Positions 1 through 8,267 of a stretch of 64,000 nt of DNA are shown piece by piece. Origin of the DNA: Arachnia rubra. Its GTDB lineage: Bacteria > Actinomycetota > Actinomycetes > Propionibacteriales > Propionibacteriaceae. How positions within the stretch are numbered: position 1 is the first letter of the stretch; every line of letters begins with the position of its first letter. The stretch is taken from the NCBI RefSeq assembly GCF_019973735.1, contig NZ_AP024463.1, forward strand, positions 2,914,001-2,978,000. The letters are read 5' to 3'. Under the pieces are notes generated by a model that made no database searches, had not been told where the DNA came from, and saw only the letters and a program-made list of their open reading frames with translations. Position numbers and translations under genes: made by a program.

Positions 1-120
1 CACGAGCACCGACATCTTAGGCGGCGCAGGCTGCATGACAGCGACCAGACGCGGACCAGCCAGCACCAACCACTGGCCAGGCGTGTAGGTAAGCCGCCAA
101 GGACCCATAGGAAGCGACAT
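1..120 (-). CDS. N-terminal fragment of an unrecognised protein, runs off the window
   Basis: An open frame begins at an ATG at 120 on the minus strand, preceded by a GGGAG-type ribosome site, and continues off the left edge. The 40 visible residues begin MSLPMGPWRLTYTPGQWLVL and show no signal peptide or catalytic motif. I do not recognise the family. It is transcribed in the same direction as ileS but lies beyond the ileS terminator, so it is probably a separate unit. Confidence 0.55.
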   Translation of the reverse strand, partial: MSLPMGPWRLTYTPGQWLVLAGPRLVAVMQPAPPKMSVLV

Positions 121-229
121 CACACTTCTCCCGTCGTCAGATTTGTTTTCAGCCTAATGCCGGAAAGCTCAACTACCCCGTTCAGACACCCCGCTGCACC
201 AAATGGGGGACAGAAGAGATTCCATGCCC

Positions 230-277
230 AAAAAGGCGATCCCGGACGCCGGGGCCACGCGGCTGGCGTCCGGGATC
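230..277 (-). terminator. Intrinsic terminator of ileS
   Basis: A perfect 13-bp stem (238-250 pairing with 265-277, GATCCCGGACGCC and its complement) with a 14-nt loop is followed on the minus strand by GCC and five T residues (234-230). It lies a few bases after the ileS stop at 285, the expected place for a Rho-independent terminator. Confidence 0.85.
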
Positions 278-284
278 TGGGCTC

Positions 285-3200
285 TCAGACCCTAGTGATC
301 TGCACCTTCAGGCCGAGTTCCGGCTCCTGCGCGGCCAGAGTCTCGACCTCGCCCTGCTCCAGCTCGACGGCCAGCACCTCGTCGGCGATCAGGTCCGCGT
401 GCTCGGTGATGGCCTCGGACAGCTCCGCACCGGCCTCAAGGCGCAGCCGGATCCGGTCGGAGACGTCGAGCCCCGACGTCTTACGGGCCTCCTGCACCAC
501 GCGGATCACCTCACGGGCCTGTCCGGCGCGTACCAGCTCAGGGGTGAGCTCCAGGTCCAGGGCGACGGTCTCGCCCTGCTCGTTGACGACGCTCCAGCCC
601 TCGCGGGGACGCTCTGTGAGCAGCACATCGTCGGCGGTGACCTCGATGGGTTCGTCGTCGAGATGCACCAGCGACCTGCCCAGCTCCCGCAGGTCCTTGG
701 CGAGTCTGGCTGCGTCCGCGGCAGCGATCGCGGCCGCCACATGCGGGGTCCGTTTGCCGAACCGCTTGCCCAGGGCGCGGAAGTTGCCCTTGGCGGAGTG
801 GTCGACGAGATCGCCCGCGGAGGTGAACGACGCGACCTCCCTGACGTTCAACTCGGACCGCACCTCAGCAACGAGTTCCTTCGTCAGCTCCGCCAGGGCC
901 GCTGTCGGGACCAGCATCCGGGAAAGCATCTGGCGCACCTTCATCCTCGACTCGGCGCGGGCCGCGCGACCCAGCTCCACGATCCGCCGGGCGGTGGCCA
1001 TCGCACCCATGAGACCGGCATCGATCAGTGACTCGTCGGCGACGGGCCAGCTTGCCAGGTGCACCGACTCGGGCCCGGTGGGATCGGTGGCGGCGAACAG
1101 GTCCTGCCACACCCGTTCCGTGACGAACGGCATGATCGGGGCCATCAGCCGGGTGACGACGTCGAGGGTTTCGTGGAGGGTGGCCAGCGCGCCGGCCTCC
1201 CCCGCCCAGAAACGCCGCCGCGAGCGGCGCACATACCAGTTCGACAGATCGTCGATGAAGGCTGTGAGCAGCAACCCGACCCGCTGCGTGTCGAAGTCCT
1301 CCAGCGCTGCGGTGACATCGCGGATCAGCTCGTTGGTCGCGGAGACCAGCCAGCGGTCGAGGACGTGCCGGTCAGCGGCCGCGGGCACCTCGCCACCCGG
1401 CTCCCAGCCCGAGGCCCGCGCGTACAGCGACTGGAAGGCGACGGTGTTCCAGTAGGTCAACAGCACCTTGCGGACCGTCTCAGCGATGGTGTTGTGGCCG
1501 ACGCGCCGCGCCATCCACGGCGACCCGGAGCAGGCCATGAACCAGCGCACCGCGTCAGCGCCATTGGCTTCCATCAGCGGGATGGGTTCGAGGATGTTGC
1601 CGAAGTGCTTGCTCATCTTGCGGCCATCCTCGGCGAGGATGTGACCCAGGCACACGACGTTGCGGTAGCTCGACCGGTCGAACACGAGGGTGCCGACCGC
1701 CATCAGGGAGTAGAACCAGCCGCGGGTCTGGTCGATGGCCTCGCAGATGAAGTCGGCCGGGTAGTTGGCCTCCAGCTTCTCCGCCGACCCGGGCGCGTGC
1801 GGGTAGCCCCACTGCGCGAACGGCATAGCCCCGGAGTCGAACCAGGCGTCGATCACCTCGGGCACGCGACGATAGGTGGCCCCGTCGCGGACGATCTCGA
1901 CGTCATCGATGAAGGGACGGTGCGGGTCGAGATCGCTCAGGTCACGGCCGGCCAGCTCACCCAGCTCTTTCAGGGAGCCGACACAGATCAGGTCGGACGG
2001 ATCGTCGACGTTGCGCCAGATGGGCAGCGGTGTGCCCCAGTAGCGGCTGCGCGACAGCGCCCAGTCGATGTTGTTGTTCAGCCAGTCGCCGTAGCGGCCG
2101 TGCTTGATGGACGCGGGATACCAGGTGGTGGCCTCGTTCTGAGCCAGCAGCTCATCCTTGACGCGGGTGGTGCGGATGTACCAGGACGGCTGGGCGTAGT
2201 ACAGCAGCGGGGTGTGGCAGCGCCAGCAGTGCGGGTAGGCGTGCAGGTAGTCGAGCCGGCGGAACAGAATCCCGCGCTCCTCCAGGTCGGCGACCAGGGG
2301 CGCATCGGCGGATTTGAAGAACATCCCGCCGACCTGCGGGACGTCGTCCTGGAAATGCCCGTCGGGACGGACAGGGTTCACGAACGGCAGGCCGTAGCCG
2401 CGGCAGGCGATCATGTCCTCCTCGCCGAAGGCAGGGGCCTGGTGCACCAGGCCGGTGCCGTCGGTGGTGGTGACGTAGTCGGCCAGGAGCACATAGTTGG
2501 CGGGCTCGTCGAACTCGATCAGCTCGAAGGGCCGCTGGTAGGTCCAGCGCTCCAGCTCGGAGCCCCTGAACACCTGTCCCCGCGACCACTCGTCACCCAG
2601 CACCTCGTCGAACAGCGGCTCAGCGACCACGAGGGTGCCCTGCTCGGGATGACTGCCGACGACGTAGTCGACGTCGGGGTGGACGGCGACGGCGGTGTTG
2701 GACACCAGCGTCCAGGGCGTGGTGGTCCACACCAGCAGGTCGGCTTTGCCGGCGAGCGGCCCAGAGGTGACGGGGAACCGGACGTAGACCGACGGGTCGG
2801 TGACGTCCTCGTAGCCCTGCGCCAGCTCATGGTCGGACAGGGTGGTGCCGCAGCGCGGGCAGTAGGGCGCGACCCGGTAGTCCTCCTGCAGGAGCCCCTT
2901 GTCGAAGATCTGCTTCAGCGCCCACCAGCACGACTGCACATAGCCGGGGGTCATGGTGACGTAGGCGTCATCGAGGTTGACCCAGTACCCCATGCGGCGG
3001 GTCAGCTCGGCGAAGGCGTCCACGTGCCGCAGCACCGACTCGCGGCACTTGGCGTTGAACGCCTCCACCCCGTAGGCCTCGATGTCGGGTTTGCCGGAGA
3101 AGCCGAGCTCCTTCTCGACGGCCAGCTCGACGGGCAGGCCGTGGCAGTCCCAGCCGGCCTTGCGGTCGACGTGGTAGCCCTGCATCGTCTTGAACCGCGG

Positions 3201-3410
3201 GAACAGGTCCTTGAAGACGCGGGCTTCGATGTGGTGCGTGCCGGGCATGCCGTTGGCGGTCGGCGGGCCTTCGTAGAACGTCCAGGGCTGGCCACCGGCG
3301 GTGGCGTCGAGGGATTGTGCGAAGGTGTCGCGCTCAGCCCACAGCGCGATGATCTCGTGCTCCAGCGCAGGGAAATCGACGCTTGCGGGCACGGCGTTAT
3401 AGGAACTCAT
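285..3410 (-). CDS. ileS: Isoleucyl-tRNA synthetase
   Basis: This cytoplasmic enzyme charges tRNA-Ile with isoleucine and hydrolyses mischarged valine. The 1041 residues contain the class I signature as GPPTANGMPGTHH near residue 48, the editing (CP1) domain, the WFDSG segment, and KMSKHFGN as the KMSKS loop near residue 600. An anticodon-binding and C-terminal region follows. The length and KMSKHFGN form fit the long IleRS type found in many actinobacteria. The start at 3410 is preceded by GGAGGT. The upstream leader is a T-box, so expression should respond to uncharged tRNA-Ile. A strong terminator follows. Confidence 0.97.
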   Translation of the reverse strand: MSSYNAVPASVDFPALEHEIIALWAERDTFAQSLDATAGGQPWTFYEGPPTANGMPGTHHIEARVFKDLFPRFKTMQGYHVDRKAGWDCHGLPVELAVEKELGFSGKPDIEAYGVEAFNAKCRESVLRHVDAFAELTRRMGYWVNLDDAYVTMTPGYVQSCWWALKQIFDKGLLQEDYRVAPYCPRCGTTLSDHELAQGYEDVTDPSVYVRFPVTSGPLAGKADLLVWTTTPWTLVSNTAVAVHPDVDYVVGSHPEQGTLVVAEPLFDEVLGDEWSRGQVFRGSELERWTYQRPFELIEFDEPANYVLLADYVTTTDGTGLVHQAPAFGEEDMIACRGYGLPFVNPVRPDGHFQDDVPQVGGMFFKSADAPLVADLEERGILFRRLDYLHAYPHCWRCHTPLLYYAQPSWYIRTTRVKDELLAQNEATTWYPASIKHGRYGDWLNNNIDWALSRSRYWGTPLPIWRNVDDPSDLICVGSLKELGELAGRDLSDLDPHRPFIDDVEIVRDGATYRRVPEVIDAWFDSGAMPFAQWGYPHAPGSAEKLEANYPADFICEAIDQTRGWFYSLMAVGTLVFDRSSYRNVVCLGHILAEDGRKMSKHFGNILEPIPLMEANGADAVRWFMACSGSPWMARRVGHNTIAETVRKVLLTYWNTVAFQSLYARASGWEPGGEVPAAADRHVLDRWLVSATNELIRDVTAALEDFDTQRVGLLLTAFIDDLSNWYVRRSRRRFWAGEAGALATLHETLDVVTRLMAPIMPFVTERVWQDLFAATDPTGPESVHLASWPVADESLIDAGLMGAMATARRIVELGRAARAESRMKVRQMLSRMLVPTAALAELTKELVAEVRSELNVREVASFTSAGDLVDHSAKGNFRALGKRFGKRTPHVAAAIAAADAARLAKDLRELGRSLVHLDDEPIEVTADDVLLTERPREGWSVVNEQGETVALDLELTPELVRAGQAREVIRVVQEARKTSGLDVSDRIRLRLEAGAELSEAITEHADLIADEVLAVELEQGEVETLAAQEPELGLKVQITRV

Positions 3411-3590
3411 CGGTACCTCCGGTAGGCGAACACGACCAGAGGGACGAGCCAGGCCCGCGGTACCACCCTCCTTGGACGCACGCGGCGTCCCGCTTGATTG
3501 TCGATCGCGGCCGGGTCTAGTAGGCGTTCACCGTTCTTCCGGCAGCTCCGGGGTGATGGCCCCATCGTCGCCTTGCGATGCGGGAACCAG
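3411..3590 (-). promoter_or_regulatory. T-box riboswitch (tRNA-Ile sensing) of ileS
   Basis: On the minus strand the conserved T-box core AGGGTGGTACCGCGG lies at 3469-3455, about 45 bases before the ileS start. It is preceded by a GC-rich hairpin (GGACGCCGCG...CGTCC). Further upstream is a Stem I-like region with GGCCATCACCCCGG, where ATC is a candidate isoleucine specifier codon. Actinobacterial ileS T-boxes usually control translation by exposing or hiding the ribosome site. No U-tract follows the antiterminator here, which fits that mode. The 5' end is approximate. Confidence 0.88.
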
Positions 3591-3699
3591 TATGCGTCAA
3601 CCCCGGTGTCGGGGCAAACTGAAGCCCTGACCGATCACCCACAAGGGCTGACAAGTTCGACAGAACTCAGGTCAGATGGCAGCCATATCTCAGTCGGCG

Positions 3700-4749
3700 T
3701 CACGAATGGGCTGGAACACCGAATGGGGCGCAGAAAACAGGGCCTTCTTTCAACCCCAAGCAGCTTTGCAGTCTCGCGCGGGTATCCTCATATTGCGTCA
3801 AAACCGATATAGGCCATACAGCGTAGCCCGCCTCCTCAGCACACACCCACAGATCAAATATCTGCTCCCCTAACTCAACCAAGTCGAAAACACAGCTGTC
3901 AGTATCACACCAGGCAACCAGAATCCCCTTGGCATCGCGCAACCCCCGGAGGCCAGAGGAAGCCAGTCTCCGCGCACGCGCCTCTCTCACTGACTGAGGA
4001 GAGAACCTCGGATGGAGAAGGACCCGGTTCAGAATCCCGTCAACCGAGAGAAGCGGACCCAAAACATCCCCAGAGCGCAACCCTATCACACGCTGAGCAG
4101 CTGAGGGGGAACCGTGAATCCAGCTATGCGTCTCGCGCCACACCGCAGGATCTGAATAATCTCTGAATCCGTACTCCCCGTAGAGGGAGAGCCAGATCTC
4201 AAATGACTCATGATCCATCACGCGAATGCGAGCGCAATCAGAATCGGAATTATACGACCAGAATCGACCACGATCCTCCCCGACCGAAACATCCTGTTCC
4301 TCACGAAAATCGCCACGATACGTCTTGCGGAGCAATCCCTTGAGCAAGGAATCATGAACATCCTCACCCCGCCCTTCAGAATCAACAGAATATTTCGCAA
4401 CACACATCAAGAGGCTTCCCTTTAACCTCCTTTCCACCAAAAGTAGGTCCGAACAAGAATCGATACTCCTCTCCTCCAGATATTCCAACGACAATCGCGA
4501 ACAACCAAAAGTCTTCATGGCCCGATCAAACAAGGCAATGTAGCAGCCAAGCGATATAAAAACCTCCCTCGCAACATGCTTATTGGCCACCAGTGCTCGA
4601 GAACACTCAATGGAGAAGATAATTTCACAGCAGGCGCCGCCCTCAACCTCCCGGCACACAGGAATCCCCCATGGCTTTGAATTATGAGAGGAGGGAGCCC
4701 GATCCGCAAACATCGAGCTCAGTGCAGCAACAGTTTTCCAGCACAACAT
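3700..4749 (-). CDS. Nitroreductase-fold flavoprotein, candidate PigM/RedV-type bipyrrole oxidase
   Basis: From the chosen start, APSSHNSKPW near residue 20 matches the APSGHNTQPW flavin-binding signature of Acg-type nitroreductases. The C-terminal pattern (AGYAVWPISVLTQYEDTRAR, then LGLKEGPVFCAPFGVPA) matches the end of that fold. A longer frame opens to 4917. I prefer the ATG at 4749 because a GGAG site precedes it and it places the flavin motif at the usual distance. It is the last gene of the red operon. PigM is a nitroreductase-like FMN oxidase that turns the bipyrrole alcohol HBM into the aldehyde HBC. No other gene here fills that step, so the assignment is inferred from fold and pathway gap. 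The gene is more AT-rich than its neighbours. Confidence 0.6.
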   Translation of the reverse strand: MLCWKTVAALSSMFADRAPSSHNSKPWGIPVCREVEGGACCEIIFSIECSRALVANKHVAREVFISLGCYIALFDRAMKTFGCSRLSLEYLEERSIDSCSDLLLVERRLKGSLLMCVAKYSVDSEGRGEDVHDSLLKGLLRKTYRGDFREEQDVSVGEDRGRFWSYNSDSDCARIRVMDHESFEIWLSLYGEYGFRDYSDPAVWRETHSWIHGSPSAAQRVIGLRSGDVLGPLLSVDGILNRVLLHPRFSPQSVREARARRLASSGLRGLRDAKGILVAWCDTDSCVFDLVELGEQIFDLWVCAEEAGYAVWPISVLTQYEDTRARLQSCLGLKEGPVFCAPFGVPAHS

Positions 4750-5134
4750 CAAAACTCCAGAATCACCTATCTCAAGGCACGACAAAACCTCAGAACACCG
4801 CCAGCAGACATCAGTCCCATAACCAGCAGGACTCACAGAGAAGACTTCGACCGTCAAGGAAGGGCAACATTCCTCCGGGCGGCACGCCTGCCTTCCAGCG
4901 CTCGACCATCGGGGCACTCAAGACACGACGTCCACTCGAAGGGTGCAAACGACACAGCCTTAAGAAACTAGCCCGAAAGGCTGCGAAACCGTCAAGACCC
5001 GAGAAACCACACGCGAAGGTTCAGTTCATTCTCCGATGATGGTCCAGGTCAGGACGACGCCGCTGAGAACGCCTCCATTGGCGAGGCTGCCATCGATGCC
5101 ACTCGATGGAGATGAGAGACGAGAAGACAGAGCC
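4750..5134. other. 385-bp gap inside the red operon
   Basis: No convincing gene. The nitroreductase frame remains open to 4917, so part of this could be its N-terminus. The remainder separates it from the upstream membrane-protein gene. No clear terminator is seen, so the last gene may be cotranscribed or have its own promoter here. Confidence 0.4.
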
Positions 5135-5560
5135 TCAGACGTCCTGCATCTTCCTGCGCATACGACGCTTGCGCAAAATCCAAAGCGCGGCTCCCGCAAA
5201 AGCGATATCCACGGGAATGACAGCCGGCAGTGCCCGATGAAGCACTGTGACGAACGTGCCGAGCATAGGCAGGGTGCCGACGAGCGCCGCATCGACAAGC
5301 GGTCCCTCTCCCGCGAGCATTGCCACACCAGCGCCCGTCATCGAAGATGCTACGAGGGCATTCGCCCCCTGGTGCTCGCGAAGAAGCCACGCGGTGGGCT
5401 CCTCAAACACCGTGCCACGGTTCGCCTCAAGCGCCTGCGTCAAACGCCCCTCAGTGCTCTCCCAGGAGGGGAAGCATTTTGCGATGCCTGCGACAAGATA
5501 GCATGCGCCTAGCACCCTGCGCGCCCGAAGCTCAACTGAGCCTTTCGAACTCTTCTTCAT
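5135..5560 (-). CDS. Small four-helix membrane protein, possibly RedF/PigN-like
   Basis: The 141-residue protein has about four hydrophobic segments (near residues 13-32, 68-86, 90-110 and 113-130), a basic start (MKKSSKGSVELRARR) and a basic end (RKRRMRRK). It is therefore an integral inner-membrane protein with a DoxX-like look. It sits 5 bases after the methyltransferase stop within the red operon. Prodiginine clusters carry a small membrane protein (PigN/RedF) that assists O-methylation of HBC to MBC. Assignment here rests on size, topology and context only. Another possibility is a general membrane protein with no pathway role. Confidence 0.5.
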   Translation of the reverse strand: MKKSSKGSVELRARRVLGACYLVAGIAKCFPSWESTEGRLTQALEANRGTVFEEPTAWLLREHQGANALVASSMTGAGVAMLAGEGPLVDAALVGTLPMLGTFVTVLHRALPAVIPVDIAFAGAALWILRKRRMRRKMQDV

Positions 5561-5565
5561 CGTTA

Positions 5566-6762
5566 CTAACCTTTCTCTGCGATGATGTAAAAGGAATAGA
5601 AAAGAGGATCAGCGGGTAGAATCTCTTTCAACCGGAAACCCGCCTCTCGTAGCATGGCCCGGTATTTCGCCCAGTATACAGGAGAGCGGAAGTGAGCAAG
5701 CATCCTATTGAGAAGCACTTCAGCGTCGACGCAGGATCGCGCAACCTCTGCAACATATCGCGCCAACGCGTCGCTCCCCGATGTTTCCTCGACGAGAGCC
5801 TCCTGAGGCTCCTCAAAGTCGGGGAAATACTGGCAAAGCACGAAGACCCCGCCAGGGGCAAGCGCCTCACGGATCATCCTCAGCATGTCGACCTGTTGTT
5901 CCTCCTCAAGGTAGAAGAGCATGTAGCACGCGAACGCCATGTCGACCGGTTCATCCGGCTGGTAGCAGCAGATATCACCCGTGACGATCTCACCTCCTTG
6001 GGCAGTTACCCGCGCACGGGCCGATGCAGCGACGTCAGGATCCACCTCCACACCGAGAGCCCTACGAACGGCGGGATGCGACGACGCGGCAACGACATGT
6101 CGACCTTCACCGCATCCCACGTCGAGGAAGACGCCTGGCCGGACAGCGTCCAGAAGAGCGTTGAAGGACGCGTGCGTGAACTTGACGAACGCCATCTCCC
6201 CAAGATCCGAGCAGAACGCGGTCCCCTCTCTCATCGGCCGTCGACCCGTGAAGTCAATACCCTCGATCTCACGGAAGTAGTCGATCATCCAGGGGAAGTA
6301 TGCGACATCGTCGCGACGTATCCACACAGGCGCGGTCTCGGCACGGGCCTCCTCTGCGAACCGGATCATGAAAAAGTAATCCTCACGGTCCGCAGCAACC
6401 TGACCTTGCGGCTCCCGACCAGCGGCAGTCCACGCATACGAGGGACGCAGGCGAACCTCATCCACCTCCCACCCGGCCTCAAAAACTCCAAGACGTCGAG
6501 CCAGCACGCAGAACTCTCGCCAGATCTCCACATCCCAGTCAGGGCGGGGCTGCACCACGCCATCGACCACATGATCGCTCACCGCCCCCAGCACGATTGT
6601 GCGAAGAAAACCACGCACACGAGAGAACACGGCCAGCGAGGCCGTCTCCGGAATCTGCGCGAGATCCTCACGCGCCTTCTCAACGATGGCACGGGCATCA
6701 TGGTCAAGTCCACGGCTGATCGCCCGCTCCTCACAATATTCCTCAAGAGCATCGAGTTTCAT
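5566..6762 (-). CDS. SAM-dependent methyltransferase, extra to the usual prodiginine set
   Basis: This 398-residue cytoplasmic enzyme has a class I methyltransferase core. FLDVGCGEGRHVVA near residue 222 is the SAM-binding glycine loop, followed by an acidic strand end (GVEVDPD) and a DMAFACYMLFYL motif. About 200 residues upstream of the core resemble no domain I recognise and may bind substrate. The start overlaps the redY-like stop by ATGA, so translation is coupled. The cluster already has a RedI/PigF-type O-methyltransferase at 13.2-14.2 kb. This second enzyme is therefore predicted to add another methyl group to the pigment or an intermediate, which is inference. Confidence 0.8.
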   Translation of the reverse strand: MKLDALEEYCEERAISRGLDHDARAIVEKAREDLAQIPETASLAVFSRVRGFLRTIVLGAVSDHVVDGVVQPRPDWDVEIWREFCVLARRLGVFEAGWEVDEVRLRPSYAWTAAGREPQGQVAADREDYFFMIRFAEEARAETAPVWIRRDDVAYFPWMIDYFREIEGIDFTGRRPMREGTAFCSDLGEMAFVKFTHASFNALLDAVRPGVFLDVGCGEGRHVVAASSHPAVRRALGVEVDPDVAASARARVTAQGGEIVTGDICCYQPDEPVDMAFACYMLFYLEEEQQVDMLRMIREALAPGGVFVLCQYFPDFEEPQEALVEETSGSDALARYVAEVARSCVDAEVLLNRMLAHFRSPVYWAKYRAMLREAGFRLKEILPADPLFYSFYIIAEKG

Positions 6763-7097
6763 AGCTTTTCCTTCCGGTCGATATCATGTGTTGCCCTGTA
6801 GCCCAGGCCGACTACATCCTCCACCGTCTCCGATGTCACTGCGGCCAGGGCGCCGAACTTCTCCTCGAGTCTTCGGAACTCCTTGGAATCCATGTCCCTC
6901 GCAAACGCCTCCGCGTCCGTGACGAGAATGAATTCACGATAGAGACCTGGAACTTCTGCGTCACCTACAACGGTGAACGCGAGAAGGCTGCGGAATGCAG
7001 GGCAGGTTGGGTAGTCCTGCTCCTGAACGAATCGCTCGAACTCTTCAGGATCAACGCCTGCATGAAGGGAGATCTCATGCGAGATGAGAAGAGGCAT
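6759..7097 (-). CDS. redY: RedY/PigK-like small protein
   Basis: The 112-residue protein begins LISHEISLHAGVDPEEFERF and contains DYPTCPAF, closely matching the RedY family of Streptomyces red clusters as I remember it. The fold is probably a ferredoxin-like dimeric alpha-beta barrel. Its role is not firmly known. The Serratia counterpart PigK has been suggested to help bipyrrole formation, perhaps as a chaperone. The gene overlaps the following methyltransferase start and lies 6 bases after redW, within the same operon. No metal or catalytic residues are obvious. Confidence 0.75.
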   Translation of the reverse strand: MPLLISHEISLHAGVDPEEFERFVQEQDYPTCPAFRSLLAFTVVGDAEVPGLYREFILVTDAEAFARDMDSKEFRRLEEKFGALAAVTSETVEDVVGLGYRATHDIDRKEKL

Positions 7098-7103
7098 AGC
7101 TGA

Positions 7104-8267
7104 TCATTTCCCCTTCGCAGAGACGCGCTGGTCACGATGTGCGAAGTCGAGAGCTCTGGCGATGTTGTCGAGCAGGACATCATTCGACCCAGAGAAGACC
7201 TGTGCTGGAAGGGCATCACGAACAAGCCTCTGAGCCGAGGAGCCGAATAAGCCCGCGCCCCCCTGAAGACGCGTGCATACAAGCCCCACGTCGAGGGCTG
7301 CCCGGCTGACGACCACCTTGGCCATGTCCCCGAGGACAGCAGCGTCGGAAGACTCAGCATCGAGTGCAGTCGCCGCTCTCAGCAAGAGAGACCTCGCCGC
7401 CTCCAGGCCTGTCGCAGCCTCCGCGAGGGCATGTCCCACTGCCTGAAGATCGATGAGGCGCTGTCCGAACTGCTCTCTCGACGCCAGATACTCCCTAGCC
7501 TCTCTGAGAGCGCGTCGGCACTGGCCCAAATAGAGCCCGTGAAGGCACACACGTTCCCAGGCCATCGCCATGCTGAAAACCGCGCCCCCTGCACCCGCGC
7601 CCCCAAGCATGGCCTCTGGACCGACCTGGCAGCCATCCAGCCTCAGATCACCAAGCGGCGCAGAGGGCATGAATGGCTTTTCATAGGAGACGCCACACTC
7701 AAACCCAGGGGCGCCTACGGGGACAAGGAACCCTGAGGATGCAAAGAAGGAACGTCCCTGGGCTGTTTTTGCGATGACCAGAATCAGATCGGCCTCAGGA
7801 GCGTTTGTGATCATCGCCTTGGCGCCGCTGAGACGCCAGCTGTCGCCGTCGCTCTGTGCCGACGCCTTGCCACCCATGGCATCGGAACCGGCTTCTGGTT
7901 CTGTCACCGCGAAAGCCCCGATAAGAGAACCCTCAACGAGTCCGGGAAGCCATCTCTCCCGTTGTTGAGAATTTCCAAATGCCGCGAGGGGCCGGACACA
8001 GGCGAAATTATGCGCACACATAGCGAAGATGAAGCCTGCATCGTCGCTGTTCTCGCTGAGCGCCTCAATGACTGCCACCGACTCGTAAGCCGAGAGCCCC
8101 GCCCCACCATAATCCTTTGGAACACCCAAGCCGGTCAGGCCCAGCTTCCCGGCCTGACGGAAACGAGCACGAAATGTGCCCTGGCTATCAAGCTCACCTC
8201 CTGCCTTTTTGGCCCAAGAAAGCAGTCTCTCAAGATCCTCTGAGTCAGAGGCTTTGGGCAGTCTCAT
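7104..8267 (-). CDS. redW: L-prolyl-S-PCP dehydrogenase, acyl-CoA dehydrogenase family
   Basis: This 387-residue flavoenzyme oxidises prolyl bound to the carrier RedO to pyrrolyl-2-carboxyl-S-PCP. It has the full acyl-CoA dehydrogenase layout: GVPKDYGGAGLS near residue 55, FAVTEPEAGSDA near 140 (FAD/substrate binding) and a helical C-terminal domain with SREQFGQRLIDLQ and LQGGAGLFG. The start has an AAGGAGGA site and overlaps the redX end. Homologues RedW and PigA have the same length and role. The redX-redW-redY order matches Streptomyces. Confidence 0.88.
   Translation of the reverse strand: MRLPKASDSEDLERLLSWAKKAGGELDSQGTFRARFRQAGKLGLTGLGVPKDYGGAGLSAYESVAVIEALSENSDDAGFIFAMCAHNFACVRPLAAFGNSQQRERWLPGLVEGSLIGAFAVTEPEAGSDAMGGKASAQSDGDSWRLSGAKAMITNAPEADLILVIAKTAQGRSFFASSGFLVPVGAPGFECGVSYEKPFMPSAPLGDLRLDGCQVGPEAMLGGAGAGGAVFSMAMAWERVCLHGLYLGQCRRALREAREYLASREQFGQRLIDLQAVGHALAEAATGLEAARSLLLRAATALDAESSDAAVLGDMAKVVVSRAALDVGLVCTRLQGGAGLFGSSAQRLVRDALPAQVFSGSNDVLLDNIARALDFAHRDQRVSAKGK

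Noticed and set aside
157..3425. Long open frames on the plus strand opposite ileS
   Set aside because: They are antisense shadows created by high-GC codon bias. The minus strand encodes a full IleRS with all motifs.
5026..5100. Short peptide-like end SLANGGVLSGVVLTWTIIGE after the small membrane gene
   Set aside because: It looks like a possible RiPP core, but the frame is a shadow of the membrane-protein gene, has no suitable start and no processing enzyme nearby.
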